Positions 1 through 8,605 of a stretch of DNA of 16,857 nucleotides are shown here, piece after piece. Each line of letters opens with the position of its first letter. The first letter of the stretch is position 1. The DNA is taken from positions 7,501-24,357 of the forward strand of contig WPIO01000569.1 in assembly GCA_009760855.2 (NCBI GenBank), read 5' to 3'. This DNA comes from Cristatella mucedo. Its lineage: Eukaryota; Bryozoa; Phylactolaemata; Cristatellidae. The position numbers and the translations under genes were made by a program. Under the pieces are notes generated by a model. It had not been told where the DNA came from, ran no database searches, and saw nothing but the letters and a program-made list of their open reading frames with translations.

Positions 1-1239
1 GATTCGACCCCCCACTTTAACGCAGTAGTCTGCTGACAGCGATAAGATCACAAGTATGATCTTGGCCGCAGTCCACTTTCTAGTGATTTGCGAGGTCATA
101 ATGGATTGCCTTTTTGCCTGCTGCCATTGCCATCGCATTGCCATAAATTACCATAGATTGAACGGTCAGAGCTGGTCGAAAGGCTTCAAACTATGTGCTG
201 CACACAGAGAGATGTTAAGTGGAATGACAATTAGAGTCTGGCCCAGCCGATTTCTTTTCGTCGATTTGCCATGGATTGCGGTTTTTTGGTCCCTGCCCAT
301 TGCTGTCGATTGTGCCGTGCATTTTAAAAATTAACGTGCAAAATCAGCTGAAAAGACCTGAGATTTCACTTTTAGTACAAAGAAATGTCCAAATATGGTG
401 ATAATTGGCACTTTGTGCAGCCAATTTGGTGTCGACTTGCCACGGACTTTTAGCGGATTGCTGCTCGCTTCGACCCGACGCCGTTGCCATAGATTGTCAT
501 GCATTGCATGAGATTGCACGGTAGCGGAATTGCCTAAAAAAAAACAATGTGGTTGACTTTAACCATTGTAATTTGTAATCATGATTCAAAATAAAGCATT
601 GCGAAAGCGATTGCAAAGGCATTTTGCATCAGATTGCTTTTGATTGAGGTATTGGTCAGCGCCATTACAGTCAATTGCAAAGCATTGCTGCCGAATAGTC
701 GAGGCGATTGCAGTAAAATTGTACGATTATACAATAATGAATATTAGAGCAACGTGCCATTCACTACTAGAGCTTAAAGTTTACGCATTCGGTCGTGCGT
801 TTTGCTGCGGGTTGCCGTGAATTGACCCGGGCAGTTGCAGGTGATTGCAGTGAATTGCTGCAGTATGTTCGAGACAATCACAGTGTAGTTATGCGATTAC
901 GTAATAATCGAAAGACGAGGGGTTTGGGTTGGGGGGGGGGTTTTTTTGGTAGAGATGGTTCGAGTGCAATCATAAGTTAGAGCTTCTAGTGTACGCGTTC
1001 TAGTCGCTGTGGGGCGGGTTGCAGCGGATTTCAGCGAATTAAGGTGGATTATGATATGGAACCGTCCATTGCAGTATATTGCAGTGCATTGCATGAGAAT
1101 GGCATGTAAACAATAGAGCAAAATGTGTAGGTGCCACTTTGAACTGAGTCTATTCCTATATGCAATGTCAATGAGAGCTTCAGGGGGGGGATTTGAGGCG
1201 GGCTAAGCTTGGGAGCGGACGCCGGCAGGCGGTCGATGG
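1..1239. repeat. Degenerate ATTGC-rich repeat field, left part
   Basis: No gene is recognised here. The plus strand is saturated with variants of GATTGC and CATTGC, often about 10 bp apart as at 1065-1095, where cattgcagt-like units follow one another. Longer similarities are superimposed: the stretch near 752-800 resembles 962-1010, and a short block near 218-243 resembles blocks near 1160 and 1580. A run of G followed by a run of T sits near 930-947. The short open frames here are translations of repeats with no protein features. This may be an old satellite-like array, but the order is too blurred to give a reliable unit length by eye. Confidence 0.6.
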
Positions 1240-1404
1240 TTCAGCAGCATGCTGACGTAGATGAGTGGGTGGTACGTGCGGCCGAACCCTACCTTGCCGA
1301 CTGTGTTCTCGAGCAGGATCTCAAACTGCTGCAGTAGCACGGCGAACGTGCTGCTGCGCGATCGACAGGCGCCCGCTGCCCGTCGCGTCCCGGCTGCCGC
1401 AGGT
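1240..1404 (-). pseudogene. Frameshifted fragment of a haem peroxidase gene
   Basis: On the minus strand this stretch matches the N-terminal part of the peroxidase at 2729-3838, around its residues 47-92. The shared pieces are RDATGSGRLS in one frame and LLQQ, ILL and FGRTY in the next. Relative to the intact gene it has a 6-base in-frame insertion after the RLS codons and then one extra T, which shifts the frame. Similarity fades just before the segment that would carry the distal histidine, so no active site is present. It lies inside the ATTGC repeat field and points the same way as the intact gene. It is either a pseudogene scrap or an exon copied into the repeat array. Confidence 0.75.
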
Positions 1405-2400
1405 CTATGAAACTGAAAGCCTGACGGTTCGCAGGCTTAGCTGGCGGAGGTCTCTGCCCGGCCAGGTGCAGAGCTCCGAAACGTTGCAGTTGATTGCAGT
1501 GCATTGATCAGAACGTGTGTGAACAATTGTGTACAATTGAGCACAATTGTGCAGGTGCACTTTTAACCAAGTCTAGTCCTACGTGCAATGTCAATTAGAG
1601 TTTCGCGGTGGCGATTTGAGGATGTTTTGGCAGTGAAATATAGTGGATTGTAGTGGTTTCCCAGGTCATTTCAGGCGATTGCCGCCCATTGCCGCAGTGC
1701 GAGGATGAACAATTTCTTTATCTTACGTGGTTGTGCACACAGCACGGTGCAATTTATTATGCAATACAAACTGGAGCTTGGTGAAATCTATCTTGGTTTT
1801 TCTGCAGAGGGTTCAGTGGGTGAAAGTGAATTGCCGTATTGGCCCGGGCTACTGCAGTCGATTGCAGCGAATCGCACGAGAACACCCGTGCCAATGCAAG
1901 TTGAATTTTTCAAGTGGAATTATCGCAGAGTGTGCTGTCATGTGGAATTAAAAAAGGAGCTTTTAGAGGGGGATTATTTCGTTGAACGGCGAGATGCAGC
2001 GGGCTGCGGTATGCCTGGGCCACTGCAATGTTATTTCAGTGGACCACGAGAACACGTGAGCAGAATCACGTGAAATTTTCCAAGTACATTGCACGTGTAG
2101 CTTATAGTTTGTAGTTTGATATTCCAAACATTTTGGAGCTGTGCGCAGCTGACCTATGGTGGATTTGATTTGAATAAGAATGAATTGCCGTCGATTTCTG
2201 GGAATTTTGGTACAGGCGTCCGGCGGTGAAGCTCATTTGCATGTGTACACGTGCGCTCAGCGACAATAAGTTTTGTGGATAGATAAAATCGAACGTGTAC
2301 TACAATATCAGTGCAAAGTTTGAGGTCGGAAACGTTACTTTCGGGTCTTCATTAGCCTAATTAGAGTGGATGGTGGTGGATTGCGGTAATTCGTCAAACC
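1405..2400. repeat. Degenerate ATTGC-rich repeat field, right part
   Basis: This continues the field to the left of the peroxidase fragment. The block at about 1497-1625 is a diverged copy of about 1075-1200: both run from a cattg-rich start through a caggtgc motif, a tgcaatgtcaat motif, and then gatttgagg. They lie about 420 bp apart and flank the peroxidase fragment. The stretches near 1843-1920 and 2013-2090 are also similar, about 170 bp apart, and share a cacgagaacac motif. A 122-codon open frame at 1705-2073 runs through both of these and is best read as translated repeat. Confidence 0.55.
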
Positions 2401-2728
2401 CGCTGACGCTGACATAGATTGTGGCTCGGGCACCGCGGCGCAGCAACAAAAGCGTCGCCGTGGCGCTCGCGCCGTCGCTGCTATAGCGTACGCAATTTCA
2501 CCTCATCGGCGCTCACAGCTCGCTGACTCAGAAACTGAATGCTCGATGACCAGAGCTCCCTGACCTGTACTCCCTGACCTGCGATTCGAAACTGACCAGT
2601 CCTCGCCGATTATTACCTCACCAAGGAACATTTATTATCGCAATAAGCCAGAAAAAACCATGCTAGCTGTACCGAGCTCGCTACGGGCTAGCTGCATCGG
2701 GCAGGCGAGTCGGCGCGTCGCTGTGACG
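2401..2728. other. GC-rich 3' flank of the peroxidase gene
   Basis: No gene is recognised. The stretch lies downstream of the minus-strand peroxidase and should hold its 3' untranslated region. A short direct duplication built on ctccctgacctg occurs near 2556-2582. The ATTGC repeat signal stops at about 2400, where base composition also shifts towards GC. Confidence 0.5.
2631..2636 (-). terminator. Canonical polyadenylation signal for the peroxidase gene
   Basis: The plus strand reads tttatt, so the minus strand reads AATAAA, about 95 bases downstream of the peroxidase TAG stop. This spacing is ordinary for a short animal 3' untranslated region. The hexamer is seen; its use is inferred. Confidence 0.55.
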
Positions 2729-3838
2729 CTAGCCGCTCACGGCGGCGCCCGGCTGCAGCGCGCCTGGCGCATAGCCTCTGGTCATGAGCGAGGACCAGGC
2801 GCCGCAGAAGACCTTGACCCAAGCCCTCGAGCTGGCTGCGAAACGCAGGACGTGTGAGCGCGTGCTCGAGAACGGACAGCTCACGAGCGGCGCCGTCGGC
2901 TGGCCCGTCGCCGTCGGATCCCTTTCTGTGATTTTGTAGGCCAGGGAGAAGTCGGGAGTGAGGAAAATGAAGCGATTTACCGGCGCATCTTTGCTGTACG
3001 AATACATCACCGGCGTCGCTTTGGACGTATAAATGAGCGGCACCGCCTTCCACAAGCTGGCCTGGTTGGCGATCGTTTGAAAGTAGGTAGTGTCGTTCGC
3101 CGCATTGGGAGTGAGGTCCCACTGCGCCATCACCCTACCGGTGAAGTCGCGCACGACGCCGAGCGAGTGCATGCCCATGAGCGCCACGAACTGCTCGGCC
3201 GTCAAGCCGAGGTTGGCGGCGAACGCCAGCAGCTGGTCGATGGTCGAGCGGCGGTCCGGATACGGGACGATGGCGTCCGTGTACGGAGCCGTCTTGCAGT
3301 CGGCACGACCGAACAGGACCTGCACGCCGCACACCTTCGAGTTGTTCTCGTCGAACACGGCGATTTTCAGAGCCGCCACGGCCGAGGCCTGCCACAGGTC
3401 GGCGTGCGTTAGAGTGCAGTCGGCGAACTGCGGCGCCTGCAGAAGCCGGTCGCGAAAGTTTGACAGGGCGGCGATGGTGATGTTGAGCCCGTTGTTTGAC
3501 GGGTTGTTGACGTTGATGCAGCCGTCGCAGCCGTAGCCGGCGCACGAGTGGAACGCCAGCCGCACGCTGCCGGCGATGAGATGGCGGTACGTTCGGCCGA
3601 ACGCGTCTTTGCTGATTGTTCTCTGGAGCAGGATCGTAAGCTGCTGCAGCAGCACGTCGACGTGCTGCTGCGACAGGCGCCCGCTGCCCGTCGCATCGCG
3701 GCAGCCGCGGGTCAGCGAACCGAAGCCCGCCGGCCCACCGGCCTGAGCGGCCGCCGGGCTGGCACAGAGCGTCAATGCCACAGCTAGCGCCGCTGCGGCA
3801 GCCGCGGCGGCGGCGGCGCTCAGTCGAGCAGCTGCCAT
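2729..3838 (-). CDS. Secreted class I-like haem peroxidase
   Basis: Single open frame of 369 residues from the chosen ATG. An in-frame ATG 22 codons upstream (3904) exists, but starting there would bury the signal peptide. Residues 1-33 are a signal peptide: an Arg, ten alanines, then a Leu/Val/Ala core and an Ala-rich cleavage region. The fold follows the plant/fungal/bacterial peroxidase superfamily. The distal segment VRLAFHSC carries Arg93, Phe96 and His97. The proximal ligand is His224 in MGMHSLG. Trp240 lies 16 residues after it, the spacing of cytochrome c peroxidase His175-Trp191. Asp296 in LTPDFSL matches the proximal Asp. The C-terminal helix (333-356) resembles the class I end. Many cysteines (46, 99, 104, 107, 141, 170, 181, 321, 345) fit a disulfide-bonded secreted protein. 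Expected role: reduction of hydrogen peroxide with an unknown electron donor. It resembles the ascorbate peroxidase-like proteins of invertebrates. Lack of introns is notable. The very end (357-369) is low-complexity. Confidence 0.9.
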   Translation of the reverse strand: MAAARLSAAAAAAAAAALAVALTLCASPAAAQAGGPAGFGSLTRGCRDATGSGRLSQQHVDVLLQQLTILLQRTISKDAFGRTYRHLIAGSVRLAFHSCAGYGCDGCINVNNPSNNGLNITIAALSNFRDRLLQAPQFADCTLTHADLWQASAVAALKIAVFDENNSKVCGVQVLFGRADCKTAPYTDAIVPYPDRRSTIDQLLAFAANLGLTAEQFVALMGMHSLGVVRDFTGRVMAQWDLTPNAANDTTYFQTIANQASLWKAVPLIYTSKATPVMYSYSKDAPVNRFIFLTPDFSLAYKITERDPTATGQPTAPLVSCPFSSTRSHVLRFAASSRAWVKVFCGAWSSLMTRGYAPGALQPGAAVSG

Positions 3839-3929
3839 TCGGATGATCGGTTGTGCAGGAAACTCGCACAAACTACGCGACAGGCAGTGCGCGTCGCGTC
3901 GCAATGCCGCTCAGCAGCGGTGTGTTGTG

Positions 3930-3937
3930 CTTATGTA
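3930..3937 (-). promoter_or_regulatory. Possible TATA-like element upstream of the peroxidase
   Basis: On the minus strand the flank reads tacataag, a weak TATA-like match about 92 bases before the chosen start codon. Nothing else about the promoter can be read with confidence. A TATA-less GC-rich promoter is equally possible. Confidence 0.2.
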
Positions 3938-4718
3938 GCCTGCTCAGGGCAAAAAGCGGCTGACGTCGGCAGCCGGCCCTCTGGCAGCTTGCCAGTTCGC
4001 TCGGCAGCGATCGACGACCGCCGAATGGGACTCAGCTCGCTTTCGGCGTCGTTCGCTCGCACCTGTTCGAGCGATCTCCCGACCTGCATGTCCGCGCTCC
4101 TCGCCCCGGGCCGCTCGAGCGGGCTGCGGCTGCGGCGGCGCTAGCAGAGCACATCGGCGCCCGGCACAGCCACGCATAGTCCGAGCGGAGCGTGCGGCGA
4201 TCGATGAGGCGAGGCAGAGCACTTTTTTTGCTAGCGGTTTTCGCGAGCGCTCACATTTGGAGTCAACGCGGCCGGCGGATCCGGAAAGCCTCGTAGGCAC
4301 GCGATGCGACGTGCCGCGGCGAGAGACGTCGCGGCCGCGCAATGAGCAAAGCAAGACGGTGGCGAGCAGCGGATCAGAGGCAGCTACGCGAAGCCACGAT
4401 CGCCTGCGGTCTGCTTCGCGATACCCGATCAGCTGTGTGCGATCGATCCGTGGATATCGCCCACCGGTGGGTACGGGGTCGCCCACGAGAGGCGATTGAA
4501 ATAGATGGAGTGCGTACTGCGAGCGGCAATTGAGCTTATATTTTGCATAAAATGTCCAGTCGGGGAATTTTGTTGCATCCGTCGCCACACCTGCAAAGGT
4601 GCCGCAAATGATTAATGCTCCTTCGAAAGCGAGAGCATCGTTTTCATGAAGATTAAAGCTGGACTATCCGACTCTCAATTAGCGACGGTCTGCTGCTCGT
4701 GACCGGAGTCGCTGAGAA
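3938..4718. other. GC-rich 5' flank, no gene recognised
   Basis: GC-rich as far as about 4500, then AT-richer. A 214-codon open frame on the minus strand (3944-4588) is very rich in Arg, Ala and Ser, and shows no domain, signal or conserved motif. High GC explains its length. The palindrome cccaccggtggg lies at 4460-4471. Nothing else is supported. Confidence 0.4.
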
Positions 4719-5471
4719 CCAAGTGCCTACTTATTGAGTCAGTCGCGTGACACTCTTCGATTCCTACGAATTGCAATGCAGCTGCGAAGGAGTAAGGCCG
4801 CCGTGATAGTATGAGGAGGCAAGCGATCGTACTTCACGACCGAGGTCACGTGGGTTCAAATCCTGAGCTCCGGACGATTCCCTTACTGGTAACCAGCCCT
4901 GCTGCGGTCGTCAGCCGTGGACTCAGCTTTATGCCGCAGATGGACCGAGACGTCCGAGACGCAGATGGACCGAGGGACGGAGGACGTTGGCGAAAAAGTC
5001 GGGGCAGGGTGGTTGAAACGCTCCATCCGCGACTGCTTTGTGCTCAGGGCAAATTGCCATCTCTAATTCGGGATATTCCGACGCTTGGAAAGCTGCCGCC
5101 TGGGATCTGCCACCTGAGAAAGCTCTGACTCGCAGATTGCCGCTAAGCCGCTCCTAAAGCCGAACGCCGAAGGCTCATCACCTGTCGACGAGCTTGTCTG
5201 TGGGGGGGATGGGAAAAACTTAACTCCTCCACTGTGACTCCAAAAATGCGATGCCCAGCAACGAGAAATAGATGTACGACCGTGAATTCAAGCCGACTGT
5301 GAACGTGGACTCTGACGAATTAGCAGTGCTTGCATACCCAGGTGTAGGCGATCGTTTGCCTCTGGCGGAGAAACGTCGCCAGGCGGCGCTCACTCCCTCG
5401 CCTTCGCTGCAACGTCTCAGCCCGACTGAAGCCGCCCCCCCCCGCTCTCTCTCTCTGGAATCTTAGCGGCT
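4719..5471 (+). mobile_element. tRNA-promoter retroposon-like repeat, copy A
   Basis: About 753 bp that matches 8606-9363 at roughly 90 percent over the stretch compared by eye, starting at caagtgcctacttattgag and ending at gaatcttagcggct. About 80-145 bp in lies a tRNA-like segment with a B box (ggttcaaatcc, 4853-4863) and a damaged A box near 4807. The body holds a duplicated cagatggaccgag motif near 4938 and 4963, then a tract that includes gcctctggcggag. The length and internal RNA polymerase III promoter suggest a long SINE, but no A-rich or simple-repeat tail is seen. Its right end abuts the Polinton-like copy exactly. The open frames inside are not supported as genes. Confidence 0.65.
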
Positions 5472-5552
5472 CCATTTTAATTTAGCAGTGAAGAATATGA
5501 TGAATAATAATTAATTACTATTATGCCTAACCTTAGCGAAGAGTTTTTTTAA

Positions 5553-5929
5553 AAGGATGCCTACCTTACAAATGAAAGCGATAGGATTAGATCTCGCTTG
5601 AAGAAAGTTACCTTAGCTTTATGCATATTTAAATTCTTAATCATCTTTATAGGTGTTCTTACCAGAATTATCAGTTCTTACCTCAACGAAGTCAATGAAA
5701 TTTGTCATGTTCCCATTGTTATAGCCGGCGTGGTTCTCTCATTGGTTCAGCTAATAGCGTTGCTTCACAAATTGAGAAAGGGAAACTCTCGAAACGAATT
5801 GCCTACGACAAGTTAACAGAAAAGGTAATCAATGCGTCATCTGACGATGAGATTACTCAAGATGAGTTGCAGGAAATAACCGTTGATGGAATGAACTCTG
5901 CGAAACTAACCATGGCTGAGAGTGCTTAG
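5553..5929 (+). pseudogene. Small membrane protein of the Polinton-like element, copy 1
   Basis: First frame: about 20 residues, then LKKV and a strong hydrophobic segment (LALCIFKFLIIFIGVL), then a second hydrophobic stretch at HVPIVIAGV. Here the similarity to copy 2 moves to the -1 frame, which continues with GSLIGSANSVA and a Lys-rich tail, then an acidic end containing TQDELQE and DGMNS. The stop is TAG at 5927-5929. Copy 2 changes frame at the same place. The start codon is destroyed in copy 1. The gene converges on the integrase and overlaps its end by 24 bases. I do not recognise the family. A virion or host-membrane protein with one or two transmembrane segments is an inference. Confidence 0.6.
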
Positions 5930-6819
5930 CTCATCTCTTACAAAAAATCTCTTAGCGTTATGCACCGAGTATCTAATTTTACGACCTCGGAGAAGCATTA
6001 TCCTAGCAACTGTATAAGCCGTCAACAAATTACTGGCACCTGTAGCCCTTCTTCTCTTTTCGCTTTCACACTCTCGATCTTCCAGCAAATGTCTAATGCT
6101 AGTGCGTAATTCTAAATGTTTACCACGTTCATCTTCTGGTTTTCCATTGAATTTTTATTTTTCATTGCGCCAACCGGTTTTTTAAACCAATCATTGCACT
6201 TTCGCTATCGCTGAATTAATTTATTAGTTTGGGCAAGTTTGTATCCCACCCACTCTCTATTTCTNCCATTTCCTGCTTCCAACTCTTTTTCCTACATGAA
6301 TAATCTTACAGCAACACTTCCATTCATTCTTTCACCCATCGCAACATTCTTCTTGTTTGCAGCTCCTCTAATCATCACATTACGATTCACTATTTCTTTG
6401 AATTCTCCATTAAAATCTGATCCAGCGTCTACATTCATTACCCTCGGCCACTTAAGTTTCCATTTCGTGTAGATGATTTTTCTAGCTTTGCTCACATTTC
6501 TAGGAATACTCGTCTTTAACGATCTAATGTCTTTAAATCTGCTCATCGCATATATTATTTACCATGCATACTGGTAAAAGATTTCACTGAACAGGTAGTA
6601 AATATCTGTTTGATGCTGATAGTTTAGTATGGTAAACTAAAAGCAACCAATAGTAACATTTCGTGGTCTACTCTCGAATACTTGAAAGGAGACTGCATTA
6701 TTATCATATTCTCCATCTCTTTTTCTTTCGTGTATTGCTTAGAAAGAAATTACTTCTTTTTGATAGATGGCTCCGATTTTGAAAAATTCATTGAAGGTAG
6801 AGTTAAAATATTCTGACAT
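5906..6819 (-). pseudogene. Retroviral-type integrase of the Polinton-like element, copy 1
   Basis: About 305 codons from an ATG at 6819 to a TAG at 5906; both positions have counterparts in copy 2. One frame, with stops at a few codons, runs from the start to the catalytic core. The first acidic residue is in HQTD, the second Asp in NVDAGSDF (codon 6427-6429), and the Glu in AMGERMNG (codon 6331-6333), giving a D-x31-E spacing near the usual 33-35. A stretch resembling the integrase C-terminal small barrel follows, containing KRRRATG and RFFVRDEL, motifs typical of Polinton integrases. It would have catalysed insertion of the element into the genome. Several stops, indels and the N at 6265 rule out function. 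Confidence 0.85.
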
Positions 6820-6823
6820 TTAA

Positions 6824-7280
6824 GCAATATTTAACGCTAAAATTTCACAATTATTTTGCATCCGCTGTCAACATCCAATAATAAGACGTAACAAGTTTAT
6901 GTGTTCTTACTGCGATAAGAATGAGAACGAAAACTGACTTTGCTAGCCATGGGAAAAGTGTGTATGAAGTGTAGTGGATTGATTTGTCAGACTTATGCAA
7001 AAAGGTCTTAGGTATTTATAAAGATAAAAAAGAACGTGAAAGCATGCATTCATTGGTTGGTGGGTGTACTCATTTCAAATCTGGAAAAGTATTCTAAACT
7101 AACTGCGAATGCACTTCAGTCATTAAAAACACATGTTCAAATATATTGCACAAGGTAGTTAACGCGATGGTCATGATCTTCATTATTAGATGAAGATACA
7201 ATACGGTATGCCATACGCGATAAACTGCAACACTAGTAGATATACAAGGGGCAACACAAAGCTCTGGGAACTGTCATTTT
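6824..7280 (+). pseudogene. Cysteine-pair (probably zinc-binding) protein, copy 1
   Basis: Plus-strand frame starting 4 bases from the divergent integrase start. It carries three Cys-x2-Cys pairs: CIRC (6857-6868), CSYC (6902-6913) and CMKC (6961-6972), with a net frameshift between the second and third. A TAG at 7009 interrupts the frame, which then continues through NLEKYSKLTANAL to a tail ending near LWELS. The spacing of CSYC and CMxC with a TDF motif between resembles a zinc ribbon. No clear ATG is seen at the 5' end, and about 45 bp near 7205-7250 are extra relative to copy 2. The family is not recognised. Metal binding and a regulatory or nucleic-acid role are inferences. Confidence 0.55.
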
Positions 7281-7311
7281 TTATTATTTCGCCTATTCTA
7301 TTCATGTAACT

Positions 7312-8072
7312 ATGTAAGAGATAAGAAGACTGATGTTTGCATTTCCAATACCACTAGTTCCGACTCTAGAATTTAGAAAATTGGAAGCATCGTAAGGCAG
7401 ACAGACTTTTTTGGATGCGTCTTACGTCAAAGTACTGTGCGCAATGCAAGTTGCCCGGCCCAGTTTCCGAGTCCACCGGAAGTCGGAGCACAGCACGGCT
7501 TATCTTGGCAGCCCACATTTCACTGTCGCCTTCGCATGCTCGCTTCTTGGAATGGTGAGGATGGAAAGTCACGGATGTCGGTATGCAGTACCAGATGCCG
7601 CCAGCGTGTTTGCACCGCTGAGTTCCAGCGAACGGTGAATGGGTCGCGCAGGCAGCGAGCGGCAGCGAGGCTGGGAGGTTGCAGCAGCCAACCTGCAACG
7701 GTCGTCAGCTCCGGCTGACGGTACAAATTGGTGGAATTCATCCCATTGTTTATCTTATTATTACCCATTTGTAGGTAATAAGCTAGAGTAACAGAGTTAC
7801 ACCTCGTTTTATAGCTCCGTACGTAACGAAAAAGGTATAACCTAAAGTGGACAGGATTAGTAGAAGTCGCCTACCAACAAGTAGATGTTGTAGCGAATCC
7901 TTTCATATTAAAAGCTCCAGTCATCGTATCGCTAGCCTTATTAATCTTGGAATCCAGATAACTATTAACAACCAAATCGTTAGAATTAACAGCAGCGCCA
8001 ACGTTGGCTAACCTTTTACCTAAACTATAATTCGTAGATGCCTTAGTTGTAGCGGATAATATTGAAGATTAA
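7312..8072 (-). pseudogene. Fibre-like protein with phage tail-fibre repeats, copy 1 (partial)
   Basis: The minus strand runs from the truncated edge at 8072 to a TGA at 7312-7314, at the same place as in copy 2. The readable part holds NYSLGKRLANVGAAVN and then DSKINKASDTMTGAFNM (codons around 7903-7950), the GDTMTG-LNM-G pattern of bacteriophage tail fibres. A TAG follows soon after. A further module has MGNNKINNGMN (about 7740-7772), again like the phage N-x-KI pattern. The C-terminal end reads GIGNANISLLISYIVT. A GC-rich insertion (about 7378-7731) replaces some 220 bp of the gene. Inferred role: receptor-binding or host-attachment spike. Confidence 0.7.
7378..7731. mobile_element. GC-rich insertion in the fibre gene of copy 1
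   Basis: A 347-bp GC-rich block sits in otherwise AT-rich element DNA and is absent from copy 2. AAATTGG occurs at both edges (7378-7384 and 7725-7731), a candidate 7-bp target duplication. A small hairpin, gtcagctccggctgac, lies near 7704-7719. However, copy 2 has about 220 bp here that copy 1 lacks, so a simple insertion does not explain everything. No coding content or known family is recognised. Confidence 0.45.
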
Positions 8073-8320
8073 AATTTTACTGAAAATGCATTCCTTTCGA
8101 TTCGTGCTCTCAGCTGCTTAGCGACAATTTTTTCAAGAGTTTTTCTCCTCAAAAGTAAAAAGTGAAGCTGGCAATATTTTTCAAGGACCTCTGCATTTAA
8201 TCCAAGTTTTTCAAGTGTCGGTCTAACCACGGCAAATTTAACGGACTTGAGTAAACGTCCATTTTTTCCAGAGAACCATTAAAAATCTCGGTGATGGCTT
8301 GGGTTAGTTTCCCTGCTACT
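8073..8320 (-). mobile_element. L2/CR1-type reverse transcriptase fragment
   Basis: The minus strand translates to an N-terminal reverse-transcriptase piece in short collinear segments: LTQAITEIFNGSLE, then after a one-base frame slip KFAVVRPTLEKLG, then KTLEKIVAKQL. These match the conserved start of metazoan L2/CR1-clade reverse transcriptases, including the K-x-A-x-V-x-P and KxLEKIV motifs, followed by a stop. Both ends are truncated. It lies exactly where copy 1 of the Polinton-like element stops, so the L2 insertion or a later deletion removed the rest. This element would have moved by target-primed reverse transcription; the fragment is dead. Confidence 0.75.
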
Positions 8321-8605
8321 GAAGACTAAAGAGTTAAAGGTATAGAATATTTAGGTGACGAGCTCATTGGACTAGAACCTAATAAAAGTATCGCAGTGAA
8401 AACAGAAATCTTGGAAAATTCCCTAAGGATGGTCGCTGGAAAGTAAGAACCTCCCTGACTTGGCATTAAGAATCTCCTTGCATGCTTGGTTCTCCCTATT
8501 AACGCTTAACGGCCATCGAATCTAATTCTGCAGCGCCTCCCAGCGCTAGAGAGCGGCCTCGGGCAACTCCAAGCGTGGCGTGGACCTTGTGCACCCTGGT
8601 GGATC
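8321..8605. other. Spacer between the L2 fragment and repeat copy B, nothing recognised
   Basis: No gene, RNA or repeat is supported. The right half is GC-richer than the left. It has no similarity by eye to the sequence left of repeat copy A at 4619-4718. Confidence 0.3.

Larger units (their letters stand above)
5472..8072. mobile_element. Polinton/Maverick-like virus element, decayed copy 1
   Basis: This AT-rich stretch aligns along most of its length with 10740-13600, in the same orientation, with roughly 15-20 percent mismatch where compared by eye, plus indels. It carries broken versions of four genes: membrane protein (+), integrase (-), cysteine-pair protein (+) and fibre-like protein (-). 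The left edge abuts repeat copy A; the right edge breaks inside the fibre gene near 8072, where an L2/CR1 scrap begins. No terminal inverted repeat is visible, so both element ends are missing. The integrase and, in copy 2, the capsid gene justify the Polinton/adintovirus assignment. Confidence 0.75.

Noticed and set aside
1705-2073. 122-codon plus-strand frame
   Set aside because: It spans two similar repeat blocks and has no protein features beyond the translated repeats.
3090-3536. Long plus-strand frames antisense to the peroxidase, and other-frame minus ORFs at 2688-3122 and 3135-3869
   Set aside because: Shadows of a GC-rich coding region; only the frame at 2729-3838 has peroxidase motifs.
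4460-4471. Perfect 12-bp palindrome cccaccggtggg
   Set aside because: Single occurrence in GC-rich DNA with no partner sites or nearby gene start.
3944-4588. 214-codon minus-strand frame upstream of the peroxidase
   Set aside because: Arg/Ala/Ser-rich translation of GC-rich DNA with no domain or signal; it also overlaps the likely peroxidase promoter.
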